Shown here: positions 49,930-57,848 of the stretch, piece after piece
Numbering within the stretch: the first letter of the stretch is position 1
Layout of the letters: every line of letters begins with the position of its first letter
Source of the DNA: Polyangiaceae bacterium
GTDB taxonomy: Bacteria; Myxococcota_A; Polyangia; Polyangiales; Polyangiaceae
Assembly: GCA_015075635.1 (NCBI GenBank)
Contig: JABTUA010000003.1
Location: forward strand, 62,001-126,000
DNA length: 64,000 nucleotides
Reading direction: 5' to 3'
The notes under the pieces: model-generated
Seen by the model: the letters and a program-made list of their open reading frames with translations, nothing else
Told to the model about the DNA's origin: nothing
Databases searched by the model: none
Translations under genes and position numbers: made by a program

Positions 49930-52638
49930 TCATCCGATCTTGTAGACCCGGCACGCGGCTTCCTTGTGTACCGCTTGTCCCGAGTGGACCTCGGCTCGGC
50001 CCTTCAAGAGCCAGCCGTCGTGCGAACCCCTGCCGATGGCGTTCTTGCCGAGCGCCCAGTGGCCGAAGCCGCGGACCCAGCCCACGCACTCCGGATGGAT
50101 CATCGGCGCGACGTGCGCGCGCGCTTCGACCAGGCCGTCCGGCGACTCGACCATCACTCGGTCGTTCTCACCGATCCCCAGCGCGGTGGCCTTGATGGGG
50201 TGGATGATCAGGCGGTTCTCACCGCGCAGGGTCAAGAGCCAGCCGTTGTTGAAGGTGCGGGTGTGGGTGTGCTCGACCTCCTTCCACGACAGGAAGTAGA
50301 GCGGGTACGCCGAGGTCGGGACGTCGATGGGCGGGACGTAATACGGCAGCGGGTGGTAGTTGGCGTTGCCGGTGACCGTGACGTTGCCGGGCTTTATGGC
50401 TCCGGTCCACGCGCTCGCGAGCAGCGGATCCCAGAACTGAGCGAAGCGCGTCTGCGTCGCGAAACCGCCTTGGAACGGCTCGCCCTGCGGCAGGCTGTAG
50501 CTACCGCCTCCTTGGTCCACCACCTTGGTCGGATCGACCACGATGCCGACGGCACTCGTGCCCTGGAGCACGGTGTAGCTGACCGACGCGGTGCCGGCGG
50601 TGTTCTTCTTCACGCTCATGGTCGAGGTGTCGAACGTCTTGGCCGACTTGTACGAGTCGGTCTTGCTGCCACCGGCGGGGCCCGTCTCCACCCAGACGGC
50701 GTTCTTCTTCAGGTCGGCCCAGCTCATCTGGTTGGCCCACGGCTGGCCGCCGTTGCCGGTCGCCATGAAGCTCTCCCACTCGGTCCTCAGCCAGTTCTCG
50801 TCGTTGTCGTTCTTACCCGGTTGGTCTCCGAACCCCACCAGTCCCATGGCCTTGCCGAGGTCGATGACGAACTGCGCCTCCGGCCGGCCTCCGACCCAGC
50901 TCTTCACCACCGGTTGCCGCAGTCCCACGGCGTAGAAGGTCCCCCAGACGGCGTTGAAGTCGAAGCGCTCCAGGTAGTTCGCACCCGGGATGATGATGTC
51001 GGCCATCAGCGCCGTCTCGCTCAGGTGCGTGTCGACGCAGACGATGAAGTCCATCATCTCGAGCGCGTCCATCACCTTCTGCGCGTTCGGGGTGCTCATG
51101 ACCAGGTTCTGGAACACGATCACCGCCGCCTTGATCGGGTATGGATTTCCCAGGAAGTCCTTCTGCTCGAGCATCCGGTTGATCGTCTCGACGTAGATCC
51201 CGGAGCCGTGGCTGTAGAGGTACTTCTTCGTGTACTTGACGCCCGAGATGGTCACGTCGTCGCGGCCGTCCACGCGCCACTTGTCCTTGGGCGGAAAGGT
51301 CGGCTTCAGGTTGCTCGGGCTGGCGCGGCGCGGGAAGCGCAGAGTGCCGTTGGCGTCCACGGCGCCGAACAGGAGTGGCAGGCAGGCGATGGCCCGACCG
51401 CCCTGAGTCGCGTTGGTGTGGTGGCCCGGGCCGCTCCAGCTGTCGATGAGGATCTTGCGTCCCGCGGTGTAGGCGTTCTCGAGGGTGGTCGCGATTTGGT
51501 CGATCTCCGCCGTGGCGATGCCGGTGATGCCGGCGGCCCAGGCCGAGTCCTTGACCACGCTGTCGTACGTCCCGTCGCCGTCCAGGTACTTGACGAACTC
51601 CTCGAATCCGTAGGTGTACTTCGCGACCCAGGCGTCGTCGTACTTGCCGCTCTTGATCACATGGCGGGCGATGGCGAGCGCCAAGGCGCCGTCGGTTCCG
51701 GGCAGCGGCGAGACCCACTGCGTCGCCTTGGAGGCCGTGGTGTTGAACACGGGGTCGACGTAGATGAACTGCTTGTCGCCGCCGTCCGAGGCCTTCTTGG
51801 ACATGCCCCGCGAGAAGATGGCGGCTAGGTGGATCCACTTGATCGCGGACAGGAAGTTCCAGCCGAAGATCAGCATCGTGTCGGCGCCCTCCATGTCGGA
51901 AAGCGGGCGATCGTTGCCGAGCACGCTCTTGAACGCGCTCTTGCGCGACGTGTCGCACAGGTTCGCGTGATTCGAGTAGTTCGGCGAGCCGAAGGCGTCG
52001 CAGAAGTTCGACTGGGTGTGGGTGAACGAGTGGTCCTCGCTGAACCAGACCAGCGACGAAGCGCCATACTTGGCCTTGATGGTCTTGAGCCGCATCGCGC
52101 ACTCCGAGATGGCCTCGGTCCAGGTGATGGGCTCGTACTGACCGGAGCCCCGGGGGCCCACGCGCCGGAGCGGTGTCTTGATCCGGTCCGGGTCGTACAG
52201 GGAGCGCAGACCCGAGTTGCCCTTGCAGCACAGCCTCCCCAGATCGCCGCCGGTCTGGGCTTGCGTGAAGAAGTCGTTCGGGGCCGCGCCGTTCACGTTG
52301 GCGACGTTGTTCGGATTGGTCTTCAGCGGCTCGATCTTCTTCGCCACGCCGTTCTCGACGAAGACCTCGATCCCGCACTGCCCGCCGCACATGTTGCAGC
52401 CGCTGGGGATCCAGGCGCCGGATGCCGAGTAGTCCTTGTACTCGGCGGCCTCGGCGGCGTTCACGCCGAGGCTTCCGTTCTTGTTCACCAGCTGCGCCGA
52501 TACGGCGGCAGCTGAGCCCACGGCGCAACCTCGGAAGAAGTTGCGCCGGTTCATCCTGAACTTGGCGGCGCGCTCGATCGCCTTGGTGAAGTTCTGAGCC
52601 TCTTGTGCCCGGAGCGTCGGAAGCTTCTTGCCTGACAT
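49930..52638 (-). CDS. Tat-exported molybdopterin oxidoreductase, catalytic subunit (ArrA/ArxA/PsrA-like)
   Basis: The 902-residue protein has a twin-arginine signal (RRNFFRG at ~31-37), a 4Fe-4S site CNMCGGQC (Cys81, 84, 88) with a downstream Cys137/138, and Mo-bis-MGD domains. The Mo ligand is probably Cys228 in SPNYSNHANLCDT. It ends with a domain like other DMSO-reductase members (NNGWLLTLRGENRLIIHPIKATALGI...RVYKIG). It resembles ArrA/ArxA/PsrA/PhsA but residues just before the Mo-ligand, WFSEDHSFTHT, match neither the arsenate-reductase nor the Arx pattern I know. The sensor operon and ars genes nearby make an arsenic oxyanion a likely substrate; this is inference. A strong Shine-Dalgarno (ggaggac) precedes the ATG. 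Confidence 0.88.
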   Translation of the reverse strand: MSGKKLPTLRAQEAQNFTKAIERAAKFRMNRRNFFRGCAVGSAAAVSAQLVNKNGSLGVNAAEAAEYKDYSASGAWIPSGCNMCGGQCGIEVFVENGVAKKIEPLKTNPNNVANVNGAAPNDFFTQAQTGGDLGRLCCKGNSGLRSLYDPDRIKTPLRRVGPRGSGQYEPITWTEAISECAMRLKTIKAKYGASSLVWFSEDHSFTHTQSNFCDAFGSPNYSNHANLCDTSRKSAFKSVLGNDRPLSDMEGADTMLIFGWNFLSAIKWIHLAAIFSRGMSKKASDGGDKQFIYVDPVFNTTASKATQWVSPLPGTDGALALAIARHVIKSGKYDDAWVAKYTYGFEEFVKYLDGDGTYDSVVKDSAWAAGITGIATAEIDQIATTLENAYTAGRKILIDSWSGPGHHTNATQGGRAIACLPLLFGAVDANGTLRFPRRASPSNLKPTFPPKDKWRVDGRDDVTISGVKYTKKYLYSHGSGIYVETINRMLEQKDFLGNPYPIKAAVIVFQNLVMSTPNAQKVMDALEMMDFIVCVDTHLSETALMADIIIPGANYLERFDFNAVWGTFYAVGLRQPVVKSWVGGRPEAQFVIDLGKAMGLVGFGDQPGKNDNDENWLRTEWESFMATGNGGQPWANQMSWADLKKNAVWVETGPAGGSKTDSYKSAKTFDTSTMSVKKNTAGTASVSYTVLQGTSAVGIVVDPTKVVDQGGGSYSLPQGEPFQGGFATQTRFAQFWDPLLASAWTGAIKPGNVTVTGNANYHPLPYYVPPIDVPTSAYPLYFLSWKEVEHTHTRTFNNGWLLTLRGENRLIIHPIKATALGIGENDRVMVESPDGLVEARAHVAPMIHPECVGWVRGFGHWALGKNAIGRGSHDGWLLKGRAEVHSGQAVHKEAACRVYKIG

Positions 52639-52656
52639 GACTCTAGTCCTCCAGAT

Positions 52657-53502
52657 TCAGGGGAAAGTCGCCGGGTAGTTGCCGTGGCAGACGGAGCATT
52701 TGGCGACGTCCACCTGCTTGCGGAGGCTCCATCCGGAGCTGTTGCCCCAGCCGCCGGGGTTGACCTCCACTGCGCTGTGACAGCCCGAGAGGCAGTCGAG
52801 CTCGGAGTGCTTCTTGAGACCGTGGAAAGGCAGGAGCGGCGGGCTCGCGGTGCCGGTGGTCTTGAAGCCCTGCATGTCCGTGTGGCAGACCTTGCAGTTC
52901 GCCGTCTTGTAGATGGCCGTGGCCTGCTTGTGGATCGCGTGGAGGTTCACCTCGCCCGGGTCCCAGCGCAGCACGCGCACCTTCACGCTCGTCGTTTCGC
53001 CCTGCTTGACCACCACGGTCTCCTGCGGCGAGTCCACCAGCTGCGTGTCGAGCGCGACCGTGTCGGTGGTGATGCTCACCGCGGCCGAGGTCGCGGAGAC
53101 CTCGTACACGCCAGCCGGCACCGCCAGCGTGACCTCGCCGTATTTGTCGGTCGTGCCAGTGGCGGCGTTCGGCTCCAGGCTGACGTCCGCCTTCTCCAGC
53201 GGCGCCCGGGTCTCGCGGTCGATGACTCGGATCAGGAGCGCGGTCGTCCCCGCGTCGGGCTCCACTCCGCCGTCACCCCCGACGCCGCCGTCGCCGGGCG
53301 GCCCACCTTCGCCCGGCGGCCCCGCTTCGCCCGGCGGCCCCGCCTCGCCCGGCGGACCCGCTTCGCCAGCCGGACCTGGCGCGCCCGAGTCGCCGTTGGT
53401 CCCCTTGGCTCCCTTCGCGCCAGGGTCGCCGTCACATGCGAAAGCCGCCAGGCTCGAGACCAGCGTGGCCAGGCAGAGTAGCTCGACGTGTCGCCTCGTC
53501 AT
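52657..53502 (-). CDS. Collagen-like three-heme cytochrome c lipoprotein
   Basis: A 281-residue protein. The signal peptide ends with a somewhat atypical lipobox (AFAC, Cys23). Residues ~25-80 form about 18 uninterrupted Gly-X-Y triplets (GPPGEA and similar), like collagen. A carboxypeptidase-regulatory/Ig-like beta domain (~85-185) follows. The C-terminal part binds heme: CKVCH (~203), CLSGCH (~237, a CxxxCH variant) and CSVCH (~269), with spare His in NLHAIHK, LPFHG and KKHS for axial ligands. It is the first gene of the sigma-54-controlled operon, so it is probably the electron partner of the molybdoenzyme. Confidence 0.85.
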   Translation of the reverse strand: MTRRHVELLCLATLVSSLAAFACDGDPGAKGAKGTNGDSGAPGPAGEAGPPGEAGPPGEAGPPGEGGPPGDGGVGGDGGVEPDAGTTALLIRVIDRETRAPLEKADVSLEPNAATGTTDKYGEVTLAVPAGVYEVSATSAAVSITTDTVALDTQLVDSPQETVVVKQGETTSVKVRVLRWDPGEVNLHAIHKQATAIYKTANCKVCHTDMQGFKTTGTASPPLLPFHGLKKHSELDCLSGCHSAVEVNPGGWGNSSGWSLRKQVDVAKCSVCHGNYPATFP

Positions 53503-53534
53503 GGTGTTTCTCCGTTCACCGACGCGCCCGCGAG

Positions 53535-53551
53535 TGCAGGCGGCGTGCCAC
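53535..53551 (-). promoter_or_regulatory. Sigma-54 (-24/-12) promoter of the cytochrome-molybdoenzyme operon
   Basis: On the minus strand the sequence tggcacgccgcctgca matches the sigma-54 consensus TGGCACG-n4-TTGCW at all but one position (C for the first T of the -12 box), with correct GG-to-GC spacing. The expected transcription start is near 53524, about 20 bases before the cytochrome ATG (53502). A sigma-54-type activator is encoded immediately upstream. Confidence 0.75.
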
Positions 53552-53622
53552 GCAGATCACAGCGACAAAGCGCGTCTCCGCGCGCAAGGCACGTTACGGA
53601 CGTCGGACGCGCGCGCGCCCGG

Positions 53623-53640
53623 CGTTACCCACGGGTAACG
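53623..53640. promoter_or_regulatory. Upstream activator palindrome for the sigma-54 promoter
   Basis: cgttaccc-ac-gggtaacg is a perfect 8+8 dyad with a 2-base centre (GTTAC-n6-GTAAC core). It lies ~70-90 bases upstream of the -24 element, the normal location for an NtrC-type enhancer. It is 16 bases beyond the stop of the response-regulator gene but has no T-run, so a terminator is unlikely. A half site (acgttacgg) at 53591-53599 could be a second position. Confidence 0.6.
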
Positions 53641-53655
53641 GAAACTTCAGCGCGC

Positions 53656-54987
53656 TCAGCGTGGCTCGCGCCGCTTGAGCTTCTCCCACAGCGTCTTCCG
53701 GCTGATCCCAAGCAACTCTGCCGCCTCCGCCTTCCGACCGTTGGTCTGGGCGAGCGCCTCGTCGATCCGCCGGTCTTCTTCGGCCTGGATTGAGTCGGAC
53801 AGGGTGCTCCGCGGGGTCGGGCTCGAGCTCGCCTCAAGGCCGAGGTGCGCGGGCTCGATCGACTCTGCGGGGCTCATGGCGACGGCGCGCGCAACGACGT
53901 TCGCCAGCTCGCGGACGTTGCCTGGCCAGTCATGCGCGCCGAGCGCGTTGCGTGCGGCGCCGCTCAGCGTCTTCGCTGGCTTGCCTGCGTCGCGGGTTTC
54001 GCACCACAGGAAGTGCTCCGCCAAGAGCTGCACGTCCTCGCCGCGCTCGCGGAGCGGCGGCAGCCGGATGGGCAGCACCGCCAGGCGATAGTAGAGATCC
54101 TCCCGGAACCGACCCGCGGCTACCCTGCCCAGGAGATCGACCTTGCTCGCGGCGACGACCCGCACGTCCACTCGGGTCGGGGTCGCGGAGCCCAGGCGTT
54201 GCACCTCCTTCTCCTGGATCGAGCGCAGCAGCTTGGCCTGGAGCGACATCGGGATCTCGTCGACCTCGTCCAGGAACAACGTGCCACGGTCGGCCAGCTC
54301 GAAGTGCCCCTTGCGCTGCCGGTCCGCCCCCGTGAAGGCTCCGCGCTCGTGGCCGTAGAGCTCCGACTCGAACAGAGGTTCCGGGATGGACGCGCAGTTC
54401 AGCTTCACCAGCGGTCCCTTCGACCGAACGCTGCAGGTGTGGATGGCGTTTGCCACCAGCTCCTTGCCGGTGCCCGTCTCGCCGGTGATCAGGATGGTGG
54501 CTCCCCCGTCCGCGACCGCGCGGATCACCCGGTAGAGCTCCTGCATGGGCGGGGACCCGCCGACCATCCCGCAACACACCGGCTCCGGCGCGGCGAGCGT
54601 CAGGCTGGAGCTCTTCGCCAGGCGTACCTTCAGGTACCGCTGGATCGTCTCCAGCAAGGTGGCCGTCTCGAAGGGCTTGGTCAGGAAGTCGCGCGCGCCC
54701 AGCTTCATCGCCTCGACCGCTGCCGGTATGTCTCCGTGCGCGGTGATCATCACCACGTCCGTGCTGGCGCCGCGGCGCCCCAGCTCGCGCAAGAGGTCGA
54801 GGCCGCTCATGTCCGGCAGCCTCAGGTCGAGCACCGCGACGTCGAAGTGGCGGCTGCCGATCAGCCTCATGCCCTCGGCGCCGTTCGCCGCTGCCGCGAC
54901 CGCGAGCCCGGACTCGTCCAGCGAGTCCGAGAGCGCGATGCGAATCAGGGGCTCGTCGTCCACGAGCAGCACGGAAGGTCGGTTCAT
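53656..54987 (-). CDS. Sigma-54-dependent response regulator (AioR/ArxR-like)
   Basis: The 443-residue protein has a receiver domain (phospho-acceptor Asp in VLDLRLPDMSG), an AAA+ domain with Walker A GETGTGKE and the sigma-54 contact loop GAFTGAD, LFLDEVDEIP (Walker B) and a Fis-type helix-turn-helix at the C-terminus (AEAAELLGISRKTLWEKLKR). A Cys pair (VCCG) in the linker is unusual. It overlaps the sensor kinase gene by 4 bases. It is the natural candidate to activate the sigma-54 promoter at 53535. Confidence 0.92.
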   Translation of the reverse strand: MNRPSVLLVDDEPLIRIALSDSLDESGLAVAAAANGAEGMRLIGSRHFDVAVLDLRLPDMSGLDLLRELGRRGASTDVVMITAHGDIPAAVEAMKLGARDFLTKPFETATLLETIQRYLKVRLAKSSSLTLAAPEPVCCGMVGGSPPMQELYRVIRAVADGGATILITGETGTGKELVANAIHTCSVRSKGPLVKLNCASIPEPLFESELYGHERGAFTGADRQRKGHFELADRGTLFLDEVDEIPMSLQAKLLRSIQEKEVQRLGSATPTRVDVRVVAASKVDLLGRVAAGRFREDLYYRLAVLPIRLPPLRERGEDVQLLAEHFLWCETRDAGKPAKTLSGAARNALGAHDWPGNVRELANVVARAVAMSPAESIEPAHLGLEASSSPTPRSTLSDSIQAEEDRRIDEALAQTNGRKAEAAELLGISRKTLWEKLKRREPR

Positions 54988-56438
54988 GACGCGGGTGCCC
55001 TCGGCTCTCTGGCATCCAGGAAGTCGGGCCCGGCCAGGGGCAAGATCACCTCGAACGCGGTCCCCGCGCCCGGCTCGGACTCTACCTCGATGGTTCCACC
55101 ATGGCGCTCGATGATCCCCAGACTGACCGAGAGGCCCAGGCCGGAGCCACCACCGCCAGACTTGGTCGTGTAGAAAGGATCGAAGATCCTGCCGATGGAC
55201 TCCGGTGCGATGCCGCAGCCGTCGTCCTCGATGCGCACGATCACGAAGTCTTTGCGGCGACGCACGCTGACGTCGAGGTCTCCGCCGCTCGGCATCGCGT
55301 CGATGGCGTTCAGCACCAGGTTGAGGATCACCTGCTCGATGGCATGGACGTCGGCGCGAACCAACGGGAGTTTCGGCTGGCTGTCGAACGAGAGCCGCAC
55401 GCGCGCCTGTTCGAAGGACGGCGCCAGGAGCTCGAGCACCTTCGGGACCAAGAGGCCCAGCTCGACCTCCGTGGGCGAGAGCTCGTGCTGCTTCGAGTAC
55501 TCGAGGAGCTGGCGAACCACGCGTTGGGCGCGACCGACTCCGTCCACGACCAAGTCGTAGTAGGCCTTTCGCTTGGTCTCGTCGCGGTCGTTCTTCTGCA
55601 AGGCCTCCACGCAGTGGAGCACACCGGAGAGGGGGTTGTTGATCTCGTGGGCGACGCCGGCAGCGAGCCGCCCCACGGCCCAGAGCTTCTCGGAGTGAGC
55701 CAGCCTCTGAAAGGTCCTTTCGCGCTCCGCGTGCGCCGAATCGAGGCGCTCGGCCATGCGATCGAAGGCGGTCGCGAGCCGTCCGATCTCGTCTTCGCCC
55801 GGGTCGCGCACGCGGGCGGTCAGCCTGCCCTCGCCGATCTCTTCGGCGGCGTCGGCCACTCGCCGGATCCGCCGCAAGATCCGAGACGAGAGCGCGAAGG
55901 TGAGGATGAGGCCCGTGACCACGACGCTCACACCGACCAGCGAGAGCCTCGACAGCACCTCACGAGACGTCACCGTGGCGGACTCGGTCGAGACCCCGAC
56001 GTGCACGTGCCCAGCCACGCCGCCCAGGACGGGCGCGACCAGATCGTGGACGTCGCGATCGCCCAAACGCACGAGCAACGCGGCCCGACCGTCGCGTGGG
56101 CTCTTGTGCGCGGCGAGCAGGTCCAGGGGAAATCCGCCGGGGAAGGTGTGAGCGAGCACCGCGTCGTCGCTCCCGACGACGAAGGCGTAGGCGATGTCGC
56201 GCTGCGAGCCCACGACGTCCGCCATGCGCCGCTCGGCGGCGTACCGTTCACCCGTCAGTAGCTCGTCGACCGTGACCGCGGCGAGCTGACTCGCCAGGGC
56301 CACTCCGCGCGCGTCGACGTGCTCGGCGATCGCCGTCCTCACGGCGCGGTACACGATGGCGACCGTGACCGGCGCGTAGACCGCAAGAGGCACCAGCAAC
56401 GTCAGGAGCAGGCGCAGGCGCAGGGGGACGGCTCTCAT
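54984..56438 (-). CDS. Membrane sensor histidine kinase of the oxyanion-sensing operon
   Basis: The 484-residue protein has an N-terminal membrane helix (~8-30), a ~130-residue periplasmic domain, a second helix (~170-190), HAMP (SRILRRIRRVADAAEEIGEGRLTARV), HisKA with VAHEINNPLSGVLH, and HATPase with NLVLNAIDAMPSGG, DDGCGIA and GSGLGLSVSLGI. The H-E-I-N-N-P signature is the NtrB-like class. It overlaps the genes on both sides by 4 bases (ATGA), so binding protein, kinase and regulator form a single unit, as in aioXSR/arxXSR. Confidence 0.9.
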   Translation of the reverse strand: MRAVPLRLRLLLTLLVPLAVYAPVTVAIVYRAVRTAIAEHVDARGVALASQLAAVTVDELLTGERYAAERRMADVVGSQRDIAYAFVVGSDDAVLAHTFPGGFPLDLLAAHKSPRDGRAALLVRLGDRDVHDLVAPVLGGVAGHVHVGVSTESATVTSREVLSRLSLVGVSVVVTGLILTFALSSRILRRIRRVADAAEEIGEGRLTARVRDPGEDEIGRLATAFDRMAERLDSAHAERERTFQRLAHSEKLWAVGRLAAGVAHEINNPLSGVLHCVEALQKNDRDETKRKAYYDLVVDGVGRAQRVVRQLLEYSKQHELSPTEVELGLLVPKVLELLAPSFEQARVRLSFDSQPKLPLVRADVHAIEQVILNLVLNAIDAMPSGGDLDVSVRRRKDFVIVRIEDDGCGIAPESIGRIFDPFYTTKSGGGGSGLGLSVSLGIIERHGGTIEVESEPGAGTAFEVILPLAGPDFLDAREPRAPAS

Positions 56439-57388
56439 GGCGTCCCGAAACCCCCGGCCACCACCACCGCGCGGTGCATCGCGGCGACACCCTCGTAGGC
56501 CTTGGGGTCTCCGGATGCGAAACGCTCGAAGCCCAACGCGTCGAGGACGGCCGTCCCGGCGGGGTGCAGGTGGGCCTCGAGGAGCGCCGTACGAAGCAGC
56601 GCGCGCAGAGCGGGCGTGAGCTTGGGCCCCGCGACGAACGGGGGAATGCCGAACTCGGGCGAGCGATGCAGCACTCTCAGCGACTCGACGCGGCCGGGCT
56701 CGGACTTGGCGAGTTGCTCGAAGATCAGGCTGTCCACGCCCGCGGCCCGTACGCGCCCGCTGGTCACCAGGTCCACCGAGCCAGTGTGCGAGTGCGAATA
56801 GACCGTCTCCGAAAACGGCGCGCGCTCACCCCCGGCGGCTTTGCGAGCGAACCATTCCGGGTAGATCCGCCCGCTCAGCGACAGGGGATCCACGTAGGCG
56901 AAGCGGTCGCCGGCCAGGTCCGTCACGTCGCGCGCGGGGTCGCTCTTACGCGCGACGATCAGTGACGCATAGGTCGACTTCCCCCCGACCACCGGGACCG
57001 CCAGAAGCTCCGCGCGACCCTTGAGCGCGACGTACGCGCCGGTGCAGACGAAGCCGAAGTCGGCCTCCCAGTTGTCGAGCAGGGCGTTGGTCTCGGAGTA
57101 GCCGCGCCGCTGCACGACCTCGACTCGGTGCCCTGTGCGCGACTCGAGGTAGTCCCCCAGCTGACGGTAGGCCCTGGCCGTCTCGCGCGGCGACAGCATG
57201 GTGCCGACGGCGAACCTCAGGGTCGGGCCCGGCACGCTGGGCTCCGGCTCGCCACGCCGGCTCAGATCGACGCGAACGTCGGGTTCTTCCCGCCCGCAAC
57301 CGAGCACGCCGAGCAGCGCGCACCCGCCGGCGAGCAGACGGCGGCGTGACCAGGTCGTCCCCCCGGAGCGCGGGCGTCGGGTCAACAT
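56435..57388 (-). CDS. PhnD/AioX-type periplasmic oxyanion-binding lipoprotein
   Basis: The 317-residue protein has a twin-arginine-like start (RRRLLAGG) and lipobox VLGC (Cys31). The mature part reads as a PhnD/SsuA/AioX-type binding protein: RFAVGTMLSPRETARAYRQLGDYLESRTGHRVEVVQRRGYSETNALL, DFGFVCTGAYV, SLIVARKS, FAYVDPLSLSG and VYSHSHTGSVDLV. Apart from the lipid Cys, only Cys115 remains in the mature protein; AioX sensors use a single Cys to bind arsenite. The first position in an operon with kinase and regulator indicates sensing rather than uptake. A phosphonate or phosphite ligand cannot be ruled out. Confidence 0.8.
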   Translation of the reverse strand: MLTRRPRSGGTTWSRRRLLAGGCALLGVLGCGREEPDVRVDLSRRGEPEPSVPGPTLRFAVGTMLSPRETARAYRQLGDYLESRTGHRVEVVQRRGYSETNALLDNWEADFGFVCTGAYVALKGRAELLAVPVVGGKSTYASLIVARKSDPARDVTDLAGDRFAYVDPLSLSGRIYPEWFARKAAGGERAPFSETVYSHSHTGSVDLVTSGRVRAAGVDSLIFEQLAKSEPGRVESLRVLHRSPEFGIPPFVAGPKLTPALRALLRTALLEAHLHPAGTAVLDALGFERFASGDPKAYEGVAAMHRAVVVAGGFGTP

Positions 57389-57505
57389 GTCGTCCGGCGC
57401 GAAGTGTACTCACTCGGCTGGCGCGAAGCCTGGAGTGGTGAGGCGTCTCTCGTGCAGAATTTTCACCTTTCCGAGCGCGAGCCCGTGCTAATTCAGGCGA
57501 CGCCG

Positions 57506-57847
57506 ATGGCCAAGAAGACCAGCGCGAAGCCGCAACCGCCCAAGCCCTATCGAGACTTCGTGCGCAAGTACCCGATGCTGGGGGAGGCCTGGGAGCTGAC
57601 CGCCAAGGCCTCGGCCGCGGGCCCGCTCGACGCGCGCGAGGCGCGGCTGGTCAAGCTGGGCATCGCCATCGGCGCGCAGCGCGAGGGTGCGGTCCGCGCG
57701 AGCGTGCGTAAGGCGCTCGAGCTCGGGGTCACGCGGGCGGAGCTCGATCAAGTCGTGGCGCTCGCCGCGGGCACCGCCGGATTCCCTGCCACCGTCGCCG
57801 TCTTTGCCTGGGTCGCCGACGAGCTCGGGCGCAAGCGCCGCGGTTGA
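57506..57847 (+). CDS. Carboxymuconolactone-decarboxylase (AhpD-like) family protein
   Basis: The 113-residue protein from ATG 57506 reads YRDFVRKYPMLGEAWELTAKASAAGPLDAREARLVKLGIAIGAQREGAVRASVRKALELGVTRAELDQVVALAAGTAGFPATVAVFAWV, matching the CMD helical core. The CxxC redox pair found in AhpD-like members is missing (AVRASV instead), so an AhpD-type disulfide reaction is not expected. Members commonly occur in redox gene neighbourhoods. It is divergent from the binding lipoprotein gene. Confidence 0.8.
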   Translation: MAKKTSAKPQPPKPYRDFVRKYPMLGEAWELTAKASAAGPLDAREARLVKLGIAIGAQREGAVRASVRKALELGVTRAELDQVVALAAGTAGFPATVAVFAWVADELGRKRRG

Positions 57848-57848
57848 G

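Noticed and set aside
56435..57388. Binding protein considered as PhnD of a phosphonate ABC transporter
   Set aside because: No ABC permease or ATPase gene is adjacent; it is translationally coupled to a kinase and a regulator, which fits sensing. A phosphonate-type ligand remains possible.
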